Positions 29,901 to 36,264 of a DNA stretch of 64,000 bases are shown here, piece after piece. Below the pieces are notes generated by a model, which was given only the letters and a program-made list of their open reading frames with translations, did not search any database and was not told where the DNA came from. The stretch lies in contig JBMNGC010000001.1 of assembly GCA_050949645.1 (NCBI GenBank), positions 3,181,446 through 3,245,445 of the forward strand. The letters run 5' to 3'. The position numbers and the translations under genes were made by a program. Source of the stretch: RUG369 sp050949645. Its GTDB lineage: Bacteria > Planctomycetota > Planctomycetia > Pirellulales > Thermoguttaceae. The number at the start of each line of letters is the position of its first letter. Positions within the stretch are counted from its first letter, which is position 1.

Positions 29901-29912
29901 GGCGACTATTGA
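20907..29912 (+). CDS. Giant exported protein (3,001 residues), apparent two-unit fusion, function unknown
   Basis: An uninterrupted 9-kb gene. It has an N-terminal signal peptide (the likely cleavable part is KRFLCALCVVLATANAAFLF, about 36-55; an ATG at 20991 is an alternative start). A long beta-rich exported region runs to about 1,480, three membrane helices span about 1,486-1,552, and a charged cytosolic-type linker (KSKKEEEPSDDES) follows. A second signal-peptide-like helix (LMALAAILVILFATASLAQ, about 1,622-1,640) precedes another long beta-rich region, and membrane helices lie at about 2,882-2,955 before an acidic tail. The order signal, beta body, helices occurs twice, and once more in the gene before it. 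No enzyme motif was recognised. Probable envelope structural or assembly role, by inference only. Confidence 0.72.
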   Translation: MRLKSERFLNTYYLLLRLAADAPGRDFRMTTSNFTKRFLCALCVVLATANAAFLFGQEQRSRFVDPSSPSGVVTRTGTDASAPNSSVVVGSAGAGVSSTTPPTANDAVSGSSATPNVNGASTTSASPASTLPSSEQDAEEPLAERSAQEEQRPFPGYRYWMAPDSSIDRWPWGTRKYLPISSTDFDDWLAITQRRALLQDYIDGLRFPGVVSTLRLSATLVDDALVGDAALETLAFPIDESDGASFTTPPLASFSVAASYPDSDSRTLVEEFATYPDGGFYLPDVEEKTRRFEWSKRGTVEAPGELGYEFDFQSILRAEMTIETSSTDLVMATGGVVLPIASDDERDVRTWRVCFRGRSHAKLTIIRETSEMDGESPVRAIGYRQETSYRISLSGIEVSSRFEFERAPSDFAETTITLDPRLEFLTLEWGTTPMRPISVTRDADGKTRVRTRIPATIVGETPNVLRVTAFRNMWFGSSTLPTIQLESSTLAWYETLLRLVIASPLTVSSIEPINAVQARDVNRSRAEGASYLTFKLFEPGGAVRFTLRHMVSPPSFDSATDCYFAANEISAKTTLFLNFDGVARNSVTIPLSPGWDVDSVQAATPDSVSWSRELVDVDRRTLRLSFKTPPPQDQPTRVTIAAQYVAPIEERTPVDRLCPLELQTSLVGAHALSVRSDASSQIRYTTSAGAPLAPVETSPRFVFGESLLREATPLAPGGVRLWLGDQTVDAFASLENVRSSYSVELSCCCELGEEKFKESWRLHCIPSSGMRVDEIVFFANPSIEVEDSPQGRSSGQKWTWSTAVEPDRFFEATKLSREEAAALHAPDGCDAYEIRLGTSRSMPFDLNVFCEVPATSRIQAPLIFFPDSAVQTVEVVVDASPETRVKTEGRGIAESTVPTSGASDPRFLRKAFRYDPTAVFGASAELERLVAAREDLDPSETEDGETVDSGAARTSSPGALVAPRLELINVRRPHERNEEETFLSSLCWFENYDSYYQTNGIHRHCATFYIENRGRDSIRILLTLPPNNDEKASDFDEDWYLPDSLRDEANANRDVFFTGALAGYESWQYVGHGDVFDSIDAVWADGERTSWTLWRYSTKEDEPRRYVLDVRLFAKKRYTRVELDYCERSKGRLGGSRRVKPIEISCDAPVLSGVWNAWFPPHFQTRRPYFLENEEGVGIGRWFYAVADSLFLARRDREEFEEIARRVASRLGDEFALRLAISEARRADSRKLQREKASENSENNALEQGAQTTVNPTSARQNGSAPKSENLELDALRLDAPTWGDVFGSPSMVSTLFAPGSEEDAKDLKELDESEEFVVDSAFGKLEGVRRPIKLFLDRYALVTVGVSPDQPLPTVEERNPIERANRLLEVAGMKLLLVTPELALVTTSEALSRQYSDEFISPLIPSICSPSSRSAARRIRDDILNPHSRRYIEPALWRGLVESTSPWTATGFDASDGSAVRGWSFTSIPLDRAGEGVYIVNRYMLVGLEFFGFIAFLVVFWRHSLMKPRFLIATIGICLALLFPARYELASLVRGIFYAAICLFLCRSIRVFAPVQKSKKEEEPSDDESFSSEGRVDFAQLSPEEYRYIQTGVVDRPPSEPFTSVEGDFPGREGRASTTALMALAAILVILFATASLAQSPNGAPVPPVTPGDLATTSEPSVAPDAQEEDPYQEPHRVFVPIDDERRHSGEYYWVDTEFYKIIRSDLRDPPRERSWRIVDALYQGIVNYNSFSETTSIFGLRATYTVILDEPTATLELPAVQLVSEGGARFDKQTTTFSYSEDGSRIFFDIQSEPGVHTFELSLVAPQFFETTSRLSIPIIPVPSARLELDVSIDAPLLDAPGALGRIKRSPRRFSAELGPIDRLVVTKAETSERFQRAEVDVEQYFLMRPRATQTDVRAMFRCQTIGGKIQALEIECDPAFSFSGYCKCDAGEIESVDSPTATNPAMRVSFKKPISGAFTLNVDFVARNFSGVGRLPIPRVSTRDARILKNWLAIAPEAGVECFSAPSEAGLATAFQAAWGPLESKIVAAYDLQTIDRSALVDVRLARTEALTTETTTCVFMPAFTELTYNAALETDSDVFRLQIDVPKPFVVDSVAVTDENGAGVSGITQTLAEDGLCLDFETPLRGKRLISVVGRTRRVIGRDAPFPILAIRDTSRQRRFVRVFCAPNVDLDWKTFPPNWIAVASDDLANVEDVPVDAPQDVSYVECYEIRELVGRDDASTSQSADSEQGTLATANDEVSENVATPPEPVVAVRINVPTIEGLERIFLYPSSSPVSRAQSGELWTAAYQFRFKVTKGRLDRLYVTADDSFALEPLPSNSIFTATETTTSSGVKAILFEPRHALEEDDREVELLFTASFKNDPSGARLPRFRATQSSLYENLSEVERVAFLPTFYAGSPIMWTTRDLRVEEDPILERDRERHELLKGMNRGSRAMAISGASSADADFVGATTPFPAVVELAQRNVSLVFEKYARGEDAFAKLASQRDSLKVELARYSFFVNERREIFGGAIFMIEPGANDSCIVAAPPGYHILEARVNGARMLVERAPDHDPAEEAEDEDADANEADNANDADDSYEFDASDAPERDGETRWLVELGATPYVKRLEIAFQASGAASATSTLFKTLRRQGERFSLDFLRLETANSARRPASIERTLWACAFEDFDSEKGEARWIVSQISSVDADADASSDSEIVSRECFPALVDQAGVAMRRVGLEDAFALLNAYEEDAATLSGARSDDLERMKARWFAAWREVVGATSPYVADPRNNTLMLQSALARSIVVVNNGVFLPVEEVDSNFPVPDWSPSRVGEIESARERVFESSGLDPRALREGGVSSASAQSLWTLHSGSRAKALFGSTNARIAQIEIVAKPKTFDFLASPYAAAVFLLMATAAILQLFDPGYRSRRLVTVAHLSLMLIWAICFFFFGWTFVALVGVFMLGFLPFVWGAVASSRRAQPESETVVSSAAEEEEAPSDHVFHSGSTTKSLDYQSFDDSDGDY

Positions 29913-30317
29913 CGTCAAGGGTTCTTCAACTACAATAATCTCGGCGGGTTGCGCATCTTGCCAGCGCTGCGCGCAACGATGGCGGTTCTTATAACTCTCG
30001 TTGCGACACGCGATTCTGGCGAACGGTCCCTCGGGAAATAGTCGGTCGGCGAACGATCTGGCTGCTTAACGCCGGTTGGATGGCGTTTTGCAAAAACAAG
30101 GTTGCTTTTTGACGGCGTCAGGTCGTTTGATTTTCTAAACGATTGTCGCGACGAATCGTTCTGAGGAATGATTGCGTTCCAGAAGGCAAGCGAAATGATC
30201 GCTCCCCCACAATGGCATAATTTTAGCGAGCGCTCGCCGCGCGAACCGGCATTATAAAGCGAAGAACGCACGGTCGTCGCGACGCGAGCCAACGAATGAG
30301 ATAACTACACGTCTATT
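29913..30317. other. Intergenic region between the giant gene and the disordered-protein gene
   Basis: No gene supported. A 7-bp stem (29948-29954 with 29971-29977) lies just after the giant gene but lacks a U-tract. The remainder presumably holds the promoter of the gene at 30318; I could not pick a convincing -35/-10 pair. Confidence 0.45.
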
Positions 30318-32744
30318 ATGACTAAAAAGCAAAAAAACGAAGACGCCAATGACGAACTTAACCGTCTACTTAAATCCGGTTCTGACGAGTCTAAACCCGA
30401 ATCCGAATCTGAATCCGCTTCCGACGATGTAAAGGACGGTAAGGAAGCCGACGTCAAGGAGGACGACGTCAAAAAAGATAACGGTAAGAAAGCCGACGAC
30501 AAGAAAGCCGACGATAAGAAAAACGACGCTAAGAAGGACGACGGTAAGAAAGATAACGACAAGAACGCCGACTCTAAGAAGGACGACGTTAAAAAAGACG
30601 ACGTTAAGAAGAATAACGCCAAGAAAGACGACGGCAAGAAAGATAAGAAGTCGGCGTCAACGTCGAAGACTGCACGCGCTACGAAGAAGTCGGAACAGCG
30701 CGACGCGATTGCGTCCGCGCTTGAGTCGGGCGACTCTTTCGAATCCCTTGACCTTGACTCCGCAGTCCCTGAAGAAAAGAAACCCAAGTCCGCTCCGAAA
30801 CGCAAGCGCCGTCCGAAGGCCGTTGTTGACGCCAAGTCCGACGGTGAAGAGCGTGAAGTCCTCAAGACTCTCGGCGGCATAGCCTCTCAGGTTGCAAGCT
30901 TTGCGCAAGGCAAGAAGCCCGTGAAGAAGTCCTCTAAAGCCTCTAGCGAGAAGACTGATAAAGATCCTGTCCAGACTAAGGACAAGGAGACTAGCAAGTC
31001 TAAGGATTCCGCGCAAGCTAAGGAGTCCTGCAAGGCTGAGGATTCTGCTCAAGCTAAGGAATCTTGTAAGAGCAAGGAAGCCGCCCAGTCTGAGGAAATT
31101 TGCAAGGCTAAGGACTCTGACCAGCCTAAGGAAACTTGTAAGGCTAAGGAAACCGACCAAACTAAGGATACTACCAAGGCCAAAGAACCAGCTTCGGCCG
31201 AAGCGCTGATCGATAGTCGCGCGATCCCCGACGATTTCTGGACTGCCAACGATACGGAAGAGGATCTGAAATTCTTCAAAGACGTCAACAATTCTTTCGG
31301 AAGTCAAGAGACGGAGGAGTCTCCGCAACAAACCGATTCTACGAAAGTTGACGACGCGAGCAGTTTGGTCTTTGCCGAGACCGGCGACGGAATTTCACCC
31401 GAAGAAGCGCTCGAGAACTTCCTCAGCGTCGGCGCGACAGAGGGGTCTACGAGCTCCGAATTTCCTGAATCTGACGCCTCCGCCTTTCTTTTCGGTTCGT
31501 CTATCGAGGAGTCTTCGGACGACGATATGCAAGGGGAGGACGCGAAGAATTATTTTGCCGCGCTCAACGAGAGCGCTCATAAGGGCGACGATTTTGTCGC
31601 AACGGTCGAAGGTTCAGGCTGGTCTGAGCCCCAGGACGACGAAGTCCCTTCGAGCGACAAGGCACGTACCCCCGCCGAGCGCGCGAAGGATTTCTTTTCG
31701 GACGACGAAGACGACTCGTTCTGGAAGTTCGACGAAAGCCTTGATATCGGCTGGGGCGCTTCAGCTCAGGAGCCTGACGTGACGACCGCCGAGGAATTGT
31801 CTCGAGGCAAGGACGGCGCCGATGATCCGCGCGCCGAGCAAGCGTCCGACGCCCCCATGACTATCGATCAGGTCGACCTCGACGATCCTGACGACCTTGC
31901 CGATTTCTTCGAAATCCCCTCGTCTCACGAAGACCTCGGATTCACTCGTCCTTCGAAGAGGAAGAAGGAATCCTCGCGCGGAAAACGTCGCGAGGATCGT
32001 GAATCGGACTCTTCTCCCGACGCGTCGATGTCCTATGAAGAGTCCTCGGCGCGCGACCTCGATCGCTCGTCAGGCAGAGACCAGCGCCGTCGCGATGGTG
32101 ATGCTGGCGACGACTCTCGCGGCGGTCGCGGTTCTCGTCGTGGTTCTCGTCGCGATGGTGATTCCAGCGACGATTCCCGCAGCGGTCGCCCGTGGCGCGT
32201 TTCGCCTAACCTTTTCAAAGCCCGCGACGCTAACTTTTGGGTCGGACCTCGTCGCGATTCACGCCGTGATTCTCGTAGCGACTCCGATTCTGACGACGAT
32301 TCTCGCGGCGGTCGCGGTTCTCGTCGCGATTCCGATTCTGACAACGATTCTCGCGGCGGTCGCGGTTCTCGTCGCGATTCCGATTCCGTCAACGATTCTC
32401 GCGGCGGTCGCGGTTCACGCCGTGGTTCTCGTCGCGATTCCGATTCTGACGACGATTCCCGCGGCGGTCGCGGTTCACGCCGTGGTTCTCGTCGCGATTC
32501 CGATTCTGACGACGATTCCCGCGGCGGTCGCCCGTGGCGCGTTTCGCCTAACCATTCCAAAGCTCGCGACGCGAACGTTTGGCGCGGACCTCGTCGCGAC
32601 GACGACAAGACGTCGGCTCCCGATCGCAGCGGCGGCAAACGTCGTGCCCGTAAGGTCGACGTCCAGTCGTGGGGCGAAGCGGTCGGCTATGTCGTTAAGT
32701 TCAATCTCGATCGTCGTTCGAACCGCGGCGGTCGCAATAGGTGA
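30318..32744 (+). CDS. Disordered repeat protein with Lys/Asp and Arg/Gly/Asp/Ser blocks
   Basis: An 808-residue, almost wholly low-complexity protein. Residues about 38-115 are Lys/Asp repeats of KKDD/KKAD type, and about 215-290 are Ser/Lys/Glu-rich repeats. About 295-600 is acidic and Ser-rich with a few ordered-looking patches (DDFWKFDESLDIGWG type). About 600-765 is made of Arg-Gly-Gly and Arg-Asp-Ser repeats. A 25-residue block beginning GRPWRVSPN occurs twice, at bases 32184-32258 and 32526-32600, flanking the RGG repeats. The C-terminus is basic (VGYVVKFNLDRRSNRGG). RGG/RS composition suggests RNA or nucleic-acid binding, but no folded domain is recognised. There is no obvious ribosome site before the ATG. 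Confidence 0.7.
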   Translation: MTKKQKNEDANDELNRLLKSGSDESKPESESESASDDVKDGKEADVKEDDVKKDNGKKADDKKADDKKNDAKKDDGKKDNDKNADSKKDDVKKDDVKKNNAKKDDGKKDKKSASTSKTARATKKSEQRDAIASALESGDSFESLDLDSAVPEEKKPKSAPKRKRRPKAVVDAKSDGEEREVLKTLGGIASQVASFAQGKKPVKKSSKASSEKTDKDPVQTKDKETSKSKDSAQAKESCKAEDSAQAKESCKSKEAAQSEEICKAKDSDQPKETCKAKETDQTKDTTKAKEPASAEALIDSRAIPDDFWTANDTEEDLKFFKDVNNSFGSQETEESPQQTDSTKVDDASSLVFAETGDGISPEEALENFLSVGATEGSTSSEFPESDASAFLFGSSIEESSDDDMQGEDAKNYFAALNESAHKGDDFVATVEGSGWSEPQDDEVPSSDKARTPAERAKDFFSDDEDDSFWKFDESLDIGWGASAQEPDVTTAEELSRGKDGADDPRAEQASDAPMTIDQVDLDDPDDLADFFEIPSSHEDLGFTRPSKRKKESSRGKRREDRESDSSPDASMSYEESSARDLDRSSGRDQRRRDGDAGDDSRGGRGSRRGSRRDGDSSDDSRSGRPWRVSPNLFKARDANFWVGPRRDSRRDSRSDSDSDDDSRGGRGSRRDSDSDNDSRGGRGSRRDSDSVNDSRGGRGSRRGSRRDSDSDDDSRGGRGSRRGSRRDSDSDDDSRGGRPWRVSPNHSKARDANVWRGPRRDDDKTSAPDRSGGKRRARKVDVQSWGEAVGYVVKFNLDRRSNRGGRNR
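32090..32610. repeat. Imperfect tandem repeats encoding RGG/RDSDSD units
   Basis: Short in-frame repeats of Arg/Gly/Asp/Ser codons. Several 48- to 60-bp copies are nearly identical, including two adjacent copies at about 32,410-32,530. All lie inside the 30318 gene. The 75-bp block starting at 32184 is repeated at 32526. Confidence 0.9.
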
Positions 32745-33460
32745 GACGTTGACGACGACGTCATGGCGCGTTCTTTCGGGAACGCGCCTTTTTTATTCGG
32801 AACTTTATCGTTCACGCCTTTTGCGCGTCGGGTCTGCGAGTTACGGATGCGCGTCAACCGCCGTCTTTAGACGCCGTCGTTGCCCGCGCCGTCGGTATTC
32901 CCGCTTGCGTCCGCATCAAAAAGGCTCGTTTTTTTTGAAAAATAAAAAAAAGGTGAAAAGTTGTGAATTACTATGATAAAAATAACGATAAACAATCCAC
33001 GGGAGAAGAGCCAAAAAGGCGGCTTCTCCAGCAACGCGCACATTGACAGTTCGTCTTAGATTGTTGTCGTTGCAAAGATTGTTCCGAACTTTCGCCGAGG
33101 AGGTTCCCGCTTTGTCAGGAAGCGCCGCCGGCGGAGTCGCGACGAGTTGCATTTTCGCATTCGTTTGCAGTCTATCCGCCTCAGGCGGCCGGAAAGCGCT
33201 GTTTTTGAGCGAGTCTGAACCACGTCGATACGCGCGTCGTCAGAGTTGGCTTCGAAATCAGAACGCCCCTCGGAATGAATAACGAAAATTTATTACCAAC
33301 ACGGATTCCCGAGATCGGTGAGCTCCCCAACAGTTTCGCGTATTTAGGCTTCGACGCGCAGTTTTGTCGTTCGTTTGATACGCAACGTACAGCGCGATCA
33401 CGCCTGGAAGGCGTCGCGACATTTAATTCCATTGGGAAAGATCTTGGCAGGAGGAAAAGT
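32745..33460. other. Long intergenic region before the BON-domain gene
   Basis: About 716 bases with no supported gene. It contains the terminator at 32765-32794, an A-rich patch near 32,938-32,960, a hairpin with a 2-base bulge at 33,002-33,029 (GGAGAAG-AG-CC with GGCTTCTCC), and a tiny CCGCC/GGCGG stem at 33,176-33,188. An in-frame extension of the BON gene back to 33275 exists, but the ribosome site supports the ATG at 33461. Confidence 0.5.
32765..32794 (+). terminator. Intrinsic terminator after the disordered-protein gene
   Basis: Perfect 9-bp stem GGCGCGTTC (32765-32773) with GAACGCGCC (32780-32788), a 6-base loop and six T. Confidence 0.88.
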
Positions 33461-34297
33461 ATGCGACGTTTGTTCGTACCGATTTTTTTCGGCTTAATTA
33501 TCGCTTTTGGCGTCCCAAGCGTACAGGCCGGCAACCAGGAAGAAGCTAACAGGATCGCTCAGCGTCTGACGCAGCAGTATCCTCAGTACAACATCGAAGT
33601 CGCCTATCAGGAAGGTAAAGTTCGTCTTCGCGGCGAGGTTGCTTCCGAGGCTGATCGCGACGAGATCACGAATTTTGTGCGCCGCATTCCTAAAGTTCGC
33701 GCCGTTTCAGAGAAGATGACGATCACGCCGTACGCCGCTCGTCCGGTTACCGCGCCCGTCGCCGATCCGTATGCAGAACCCTTTGGCGGTCGTCTCCGCG
33801 GCATTCGTTCCGTGCAGGCGGTCACTCCGGTTCCTGAAACGTCCGCGCCGATCGTCTATGGCGCGCCTCAGGACGTCGTCGCCGCCGAGACCACTCCCAT
33901 GGCCCCTCCCGCTGCGACCACCACCATTTATGGCAACGCGCCTCTCGGCTCCCCGATTAACGCGACTGCTCCGTCTGGCTATCGTTCCCCGAGCGACTAC
34001 TTTGCTCCTCAGGGCGCGCAGACCCCCGCGAGCGTCAATGGTCAGCCGAATCTTCCCGATTATGCGTGGCCGTCCTACGCGGAATATCCGAACTACTCCC
34101 AGGTCACCTATCCGAAGAACTACGAAGCGGACGCGTTCCCGTACATCGGACCCTTCTATCCGTACCCGCAGGCTCCTCTCGGTTGGCGTAAGGTAACGAT
34201 GCAGTGGCACGACGGCTACTGGTGGCTCGACTTCAACGACGGTTCCAAGAACGGTCCTTTCTCGCCGCTCTTCCGCTCGCAGTCTCAGTATCGTTGA
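33461..34297 (+). CDS. Secreted BON-domain protein
   Basis: A 278-residue protein with a signal peptide (MRRLFVPIFFGLIIAFGVPSVQA). A BON domain follows (about residues 24-90: EEANRIAQRLTQQYPQYN, then VRLRGEVASEADRDEITNFV and IPKVRAVSEKMTI), a fold that binds phospholipid or envelope surfaces. The C-terminal two thirds is Pro/Ala/Tyr-rich with little predicted structure and ends in a more ordered WRKVTMQWHDGYWWLDF block. The start is fixed by a GGAGG ribosome site seven bases before the ATG. A role in envelope binding or stress protection is a family-level inference. Confidence 0.8.
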   Translation: MRRLFVPIFFGLIIAFGVPSVQAGNQEEANRIAQRLTQQYPQYNIEVAYQEGKVRLRGEVASEADRDEITNFVRRIPKVRAVSEKMTITPYAARPVTAPVADPYAEPFGGRLRGIRSVQAVTPVPETSAPIVYGAPQDVVAAETTPMAPPAATTTIYGNAPLGSPINATAPSGYRSPSDYFAPQGAQTPASVNGQPNLPDYAWPSYAEYPNYSQVTYPKNYEADAFPYIGPFYPYPQAPLGWRKVTMQWHDGYWWLDFNDGSKNGPFSPLFRSQSQYR

Positions 34298-34337
34298 TCG
34301 TTCATCGCAACTGAATTAACGTTCTCGTTCTAGAAAG

Positions 34338-34378
34338 AAGCGCCGGAGGCCTTTACAAAAGGTTTCCGGCGCTTTTTA
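34338..34378 (+). terminator. Intrinsic terminator after the BON-domain gene
   Basis: Stem AAGCGCCGGA...CCTT (34338-34353) with AAGGTTTCCGGCGCTT (34358-34373), a short loop and five T. Confidence 0.85.
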
Positions 34379-34462
34379 ATTACCCGTTCCAAAGGGACCG
34401 TCGCAGGCGCGACGCGTTGTTTGCAGACTGCAAGGTCCACATTCCGAACCCGAATTGAAGCC

Positions 34463-34687
34463 ATGCCAATCTATGAATATAAATGCCGCAAGTGCTCCGA
34501 AACGTTTGAGACGTTGATCCGCAAATCGACCGACGAGCCGCAGTGTCCTCTATGTCAATCTAAAGACGTCGATCGCCTCATGAGCGCCCCCGCCGCACAC
34601 ACCGACGCGAGTTCTCATGGCGGAGGCCATTCTCCCGGCGCCGGCGGATGCTGCGGCGACTGCGGCTGTTGTTGCGGGCTCCGTTGA
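34463..34687 (+). CDS. FmdB-family zinc ribbon protein
   Basis: A small 74-residue protein with the FmdB/putative regulatory zinc ribbon: MPIYEYKCRKCSETFE gives one C-x2-C pair and PQCPLCQSKDVDRLM the second. The tail is His/Gly-rich and ends GGCCGDCGCCCGLR, with six extra Cys, common in longer family members. The start is taken at the ATG of MPIYEYK, where all family members begin; an upstream extension is ignored. The function of the family is still loosely defined. Confidence 0.85.
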   Translation: MPIYEYKCRKCSETFETLIRKSTDEPQCPLCQSKDVDRLMSAPAAHTDASSHGGGHSPGAGGCCGDCGCCCGLR

Positions 34688-34764
34688 CTAACCGGTAGGA
34701 GCGCGAGAAAGAGAGCGGCGCGCGCCGTAACGCGTCGAGAGTCGGCGCACGGCCCCGTTGTTGA

Positions 34765-35913
34765 TCAGGCAAAGTCCTCGTCGATGTCAAATTCGCTCTT
34801 AGGTCGAGGGAAGATCTTGCATAGGAGGATCCCGCCGAAGTAGAGGAAGATAAGACACGAGAGCATGAAGAGCATGCTCCACGGGTCGGGAGGAGTGATG
34901 AGCATCGCGAGACAGGCGACGCTGAAGATGGCGATTCGCCATTTCTCCAAGTAGATTTTAATCGAGAAGATTCGCAGCCTCTCAAGGACAAACATCGCAA
35001 GGGGCAACTGGAACGCGATTCCAAAGGCGACGGGAATGAGGAGCGCGAAGTTGAGCCATTCGCTGATCCGCGTGTCCGGTTCGATATCCATACCGGCGTT
35101 GAATCGGAAGAGGAATTGCAGCATAAACTGGAAGACGACGAAGAACGCGAGCGCGAACCCTAGCAGGAAAAGCGTAATGCTCAGCGGTAGGAAGCGATAG
35201 ACGTACTTCTTCTCGTTCGGATAGAGCCCGGCGCCAACGAAACGCCAGAAATAGTAGAAGACGCCCGGACTGCCGATAATGATTCCGAGGAAGAGCGCCG
35301 TCTTGAGGAAGATGACGAAGGATTCCTGGACGGAGAGCGCGCGCGTCTTTGATCGTGAGTCGTCGCCGAGCTTTTCCCAGAGGAGGATCATCGCCGGTTC
35401 GTTCGTGGCGTCAGACGCTCTGAGGCTCGTTTGAGTCGCGATTTCGTCCTTATAAGAGCCGAAGTTGTCAACGTTGCTCAGTCGCCTTTTACGCTGTCGT
35501 TCTTCTTCCGGCAGCGAGACGCCGACGGAGGAAAGGACGCCCGCCGTACGGAGCGTTTCCAGATCTTTGGGGAAGATATAGACTGGTCGCGCGGTCATGT
35601 TGAGCTTCGCGGGCGCAGAGGCGATGTCCGCGTCGTAGCCGAGTTCTCGGAGCTCGCGCGATTTGCGCTGGAGCTGGCGCTGCGACTGGAGGATGTGATA
35701 CGTTTCCAGCGATTTCTTAAGAGGCCGCTGAATGTAATCGACCGCCATTGTTGCGAGCGACGGAGCGAACCCTAGCGGAATAACGGAAACAATCAGCCCG
35801 AGCGCGACAGAAAGGATCGCTCCTATCATGCATGCGCGGAGCTCGTCGAGATGCTCCAAAAAGGACATGGACGACTGATCGAATAGATCCTCGTCCTTCT
35901 TCGTACGTGGCAT
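34765..35913 (-). CDS. tatC: Sec-independent protein translocase TatC with large insertion
   Basis: Core membrane subunit of the twin-arginine export system, 382 residues against about 250 in typical TatC. The N-terminal SFLEHLDELRACMI block, the helix pair around FVIFLKTALFLGIIIGSPGVFYYFWRFVGAGL, YPNEKKYVYRFLP and the last helices ending ITPPDPWSMLFM are standard. The extra length sits in the first periplasmic loop: after TM1 (about 29-50) some 145 residues, largely charged, precede TM2. The ATG at 35913 is chosen over a 16-residue extension. tatA is not in the window. A Tat-type substrate, the GH43 enzyme, is encoded at 37315. Confidence 0.88.
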   Translation of the reverse strand: MPRTKKDEDLFDQSSMSFLEHLDELRACMIGAILSVALGLIVSVIPLGFAPSLATMAVDYIQRPLKKSLETYHILQSQRQLQRKSRELRELGYDADIASAPAKLNMTARPVYIFPKDLETLRTAGVLSSVGVSLPEEERQRKRRLSNVDNFGSYKDEIATQTSLRASDATNEPAMILLWEKLGDDSRSKTRALSVQESFVIFLKTALFLGIIIGSPGVFYYFWRFVGAGLYPNEKKYVYRFLPLSITLFLLGFALAFFVVFQFMLQFLFRFNAGMDIEPDTRISEWLNFALLIPVAFGIAFQLPLAMFVLERLRIFSIKIYLEKWRIAIFSVACLAMLITPPDPWSMLFMLSCLIFLYFGGILLCKIFPRPKSEFDIDEDFA

Positions 35914-36264
35914 AGTTGCGCAACCCTTATAATCACTAGACTTCCGCAATCGCGAACTCACTGAACGCGATTTCCTAATAAATATACCCCTCCTTGTCTA
36001 TTTTGACAAGGTAAAAAAGCGGCAACTGGCATGTCTTTCTTATCAGGCGCCGTCAAATTCGGAACGCCCCATCGCGCGGACGCGTTCGGCATGGCGTCCA
36101 CCGGGTCGTCGCCGTCGCAACGGAGCGCCGCCGGGAGACCTTTCGATCTCTGTTTGCCCTCGTTGTTCCGCTCTTCGGGCGGCGTTTATCTTGTTGACCT
36201 CGTGGCGGCGAAAGGATACAATCCTTGATCGAGCGGGGGATTCGCGTGTTTTTCTGGGAAATCG
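35914..36264. other. Divergent intergenic region between tatC and the NtrC-like gene
   Basis: No gene supported. It contains an inverted repeat CCTTGTC (35992-35998) / GACAAGG (36005-36011) around TATTTT without a U-tract, which could be an operator or a weak terminator. Promoters for both flanking genes presumably lie here. Confidence 0.4.

Noticed and set aside
32090..32610. Regular repeats that could be taken for a CRISPR array
   Set aside because: They are in-frame codon repeats without unique spacers, inside a protein gene.
33275..33460. N-terminal extension of the BON-domain gene
   Set aside because: The internal ATG has a GGAGG site and begins a standard signal peptide.
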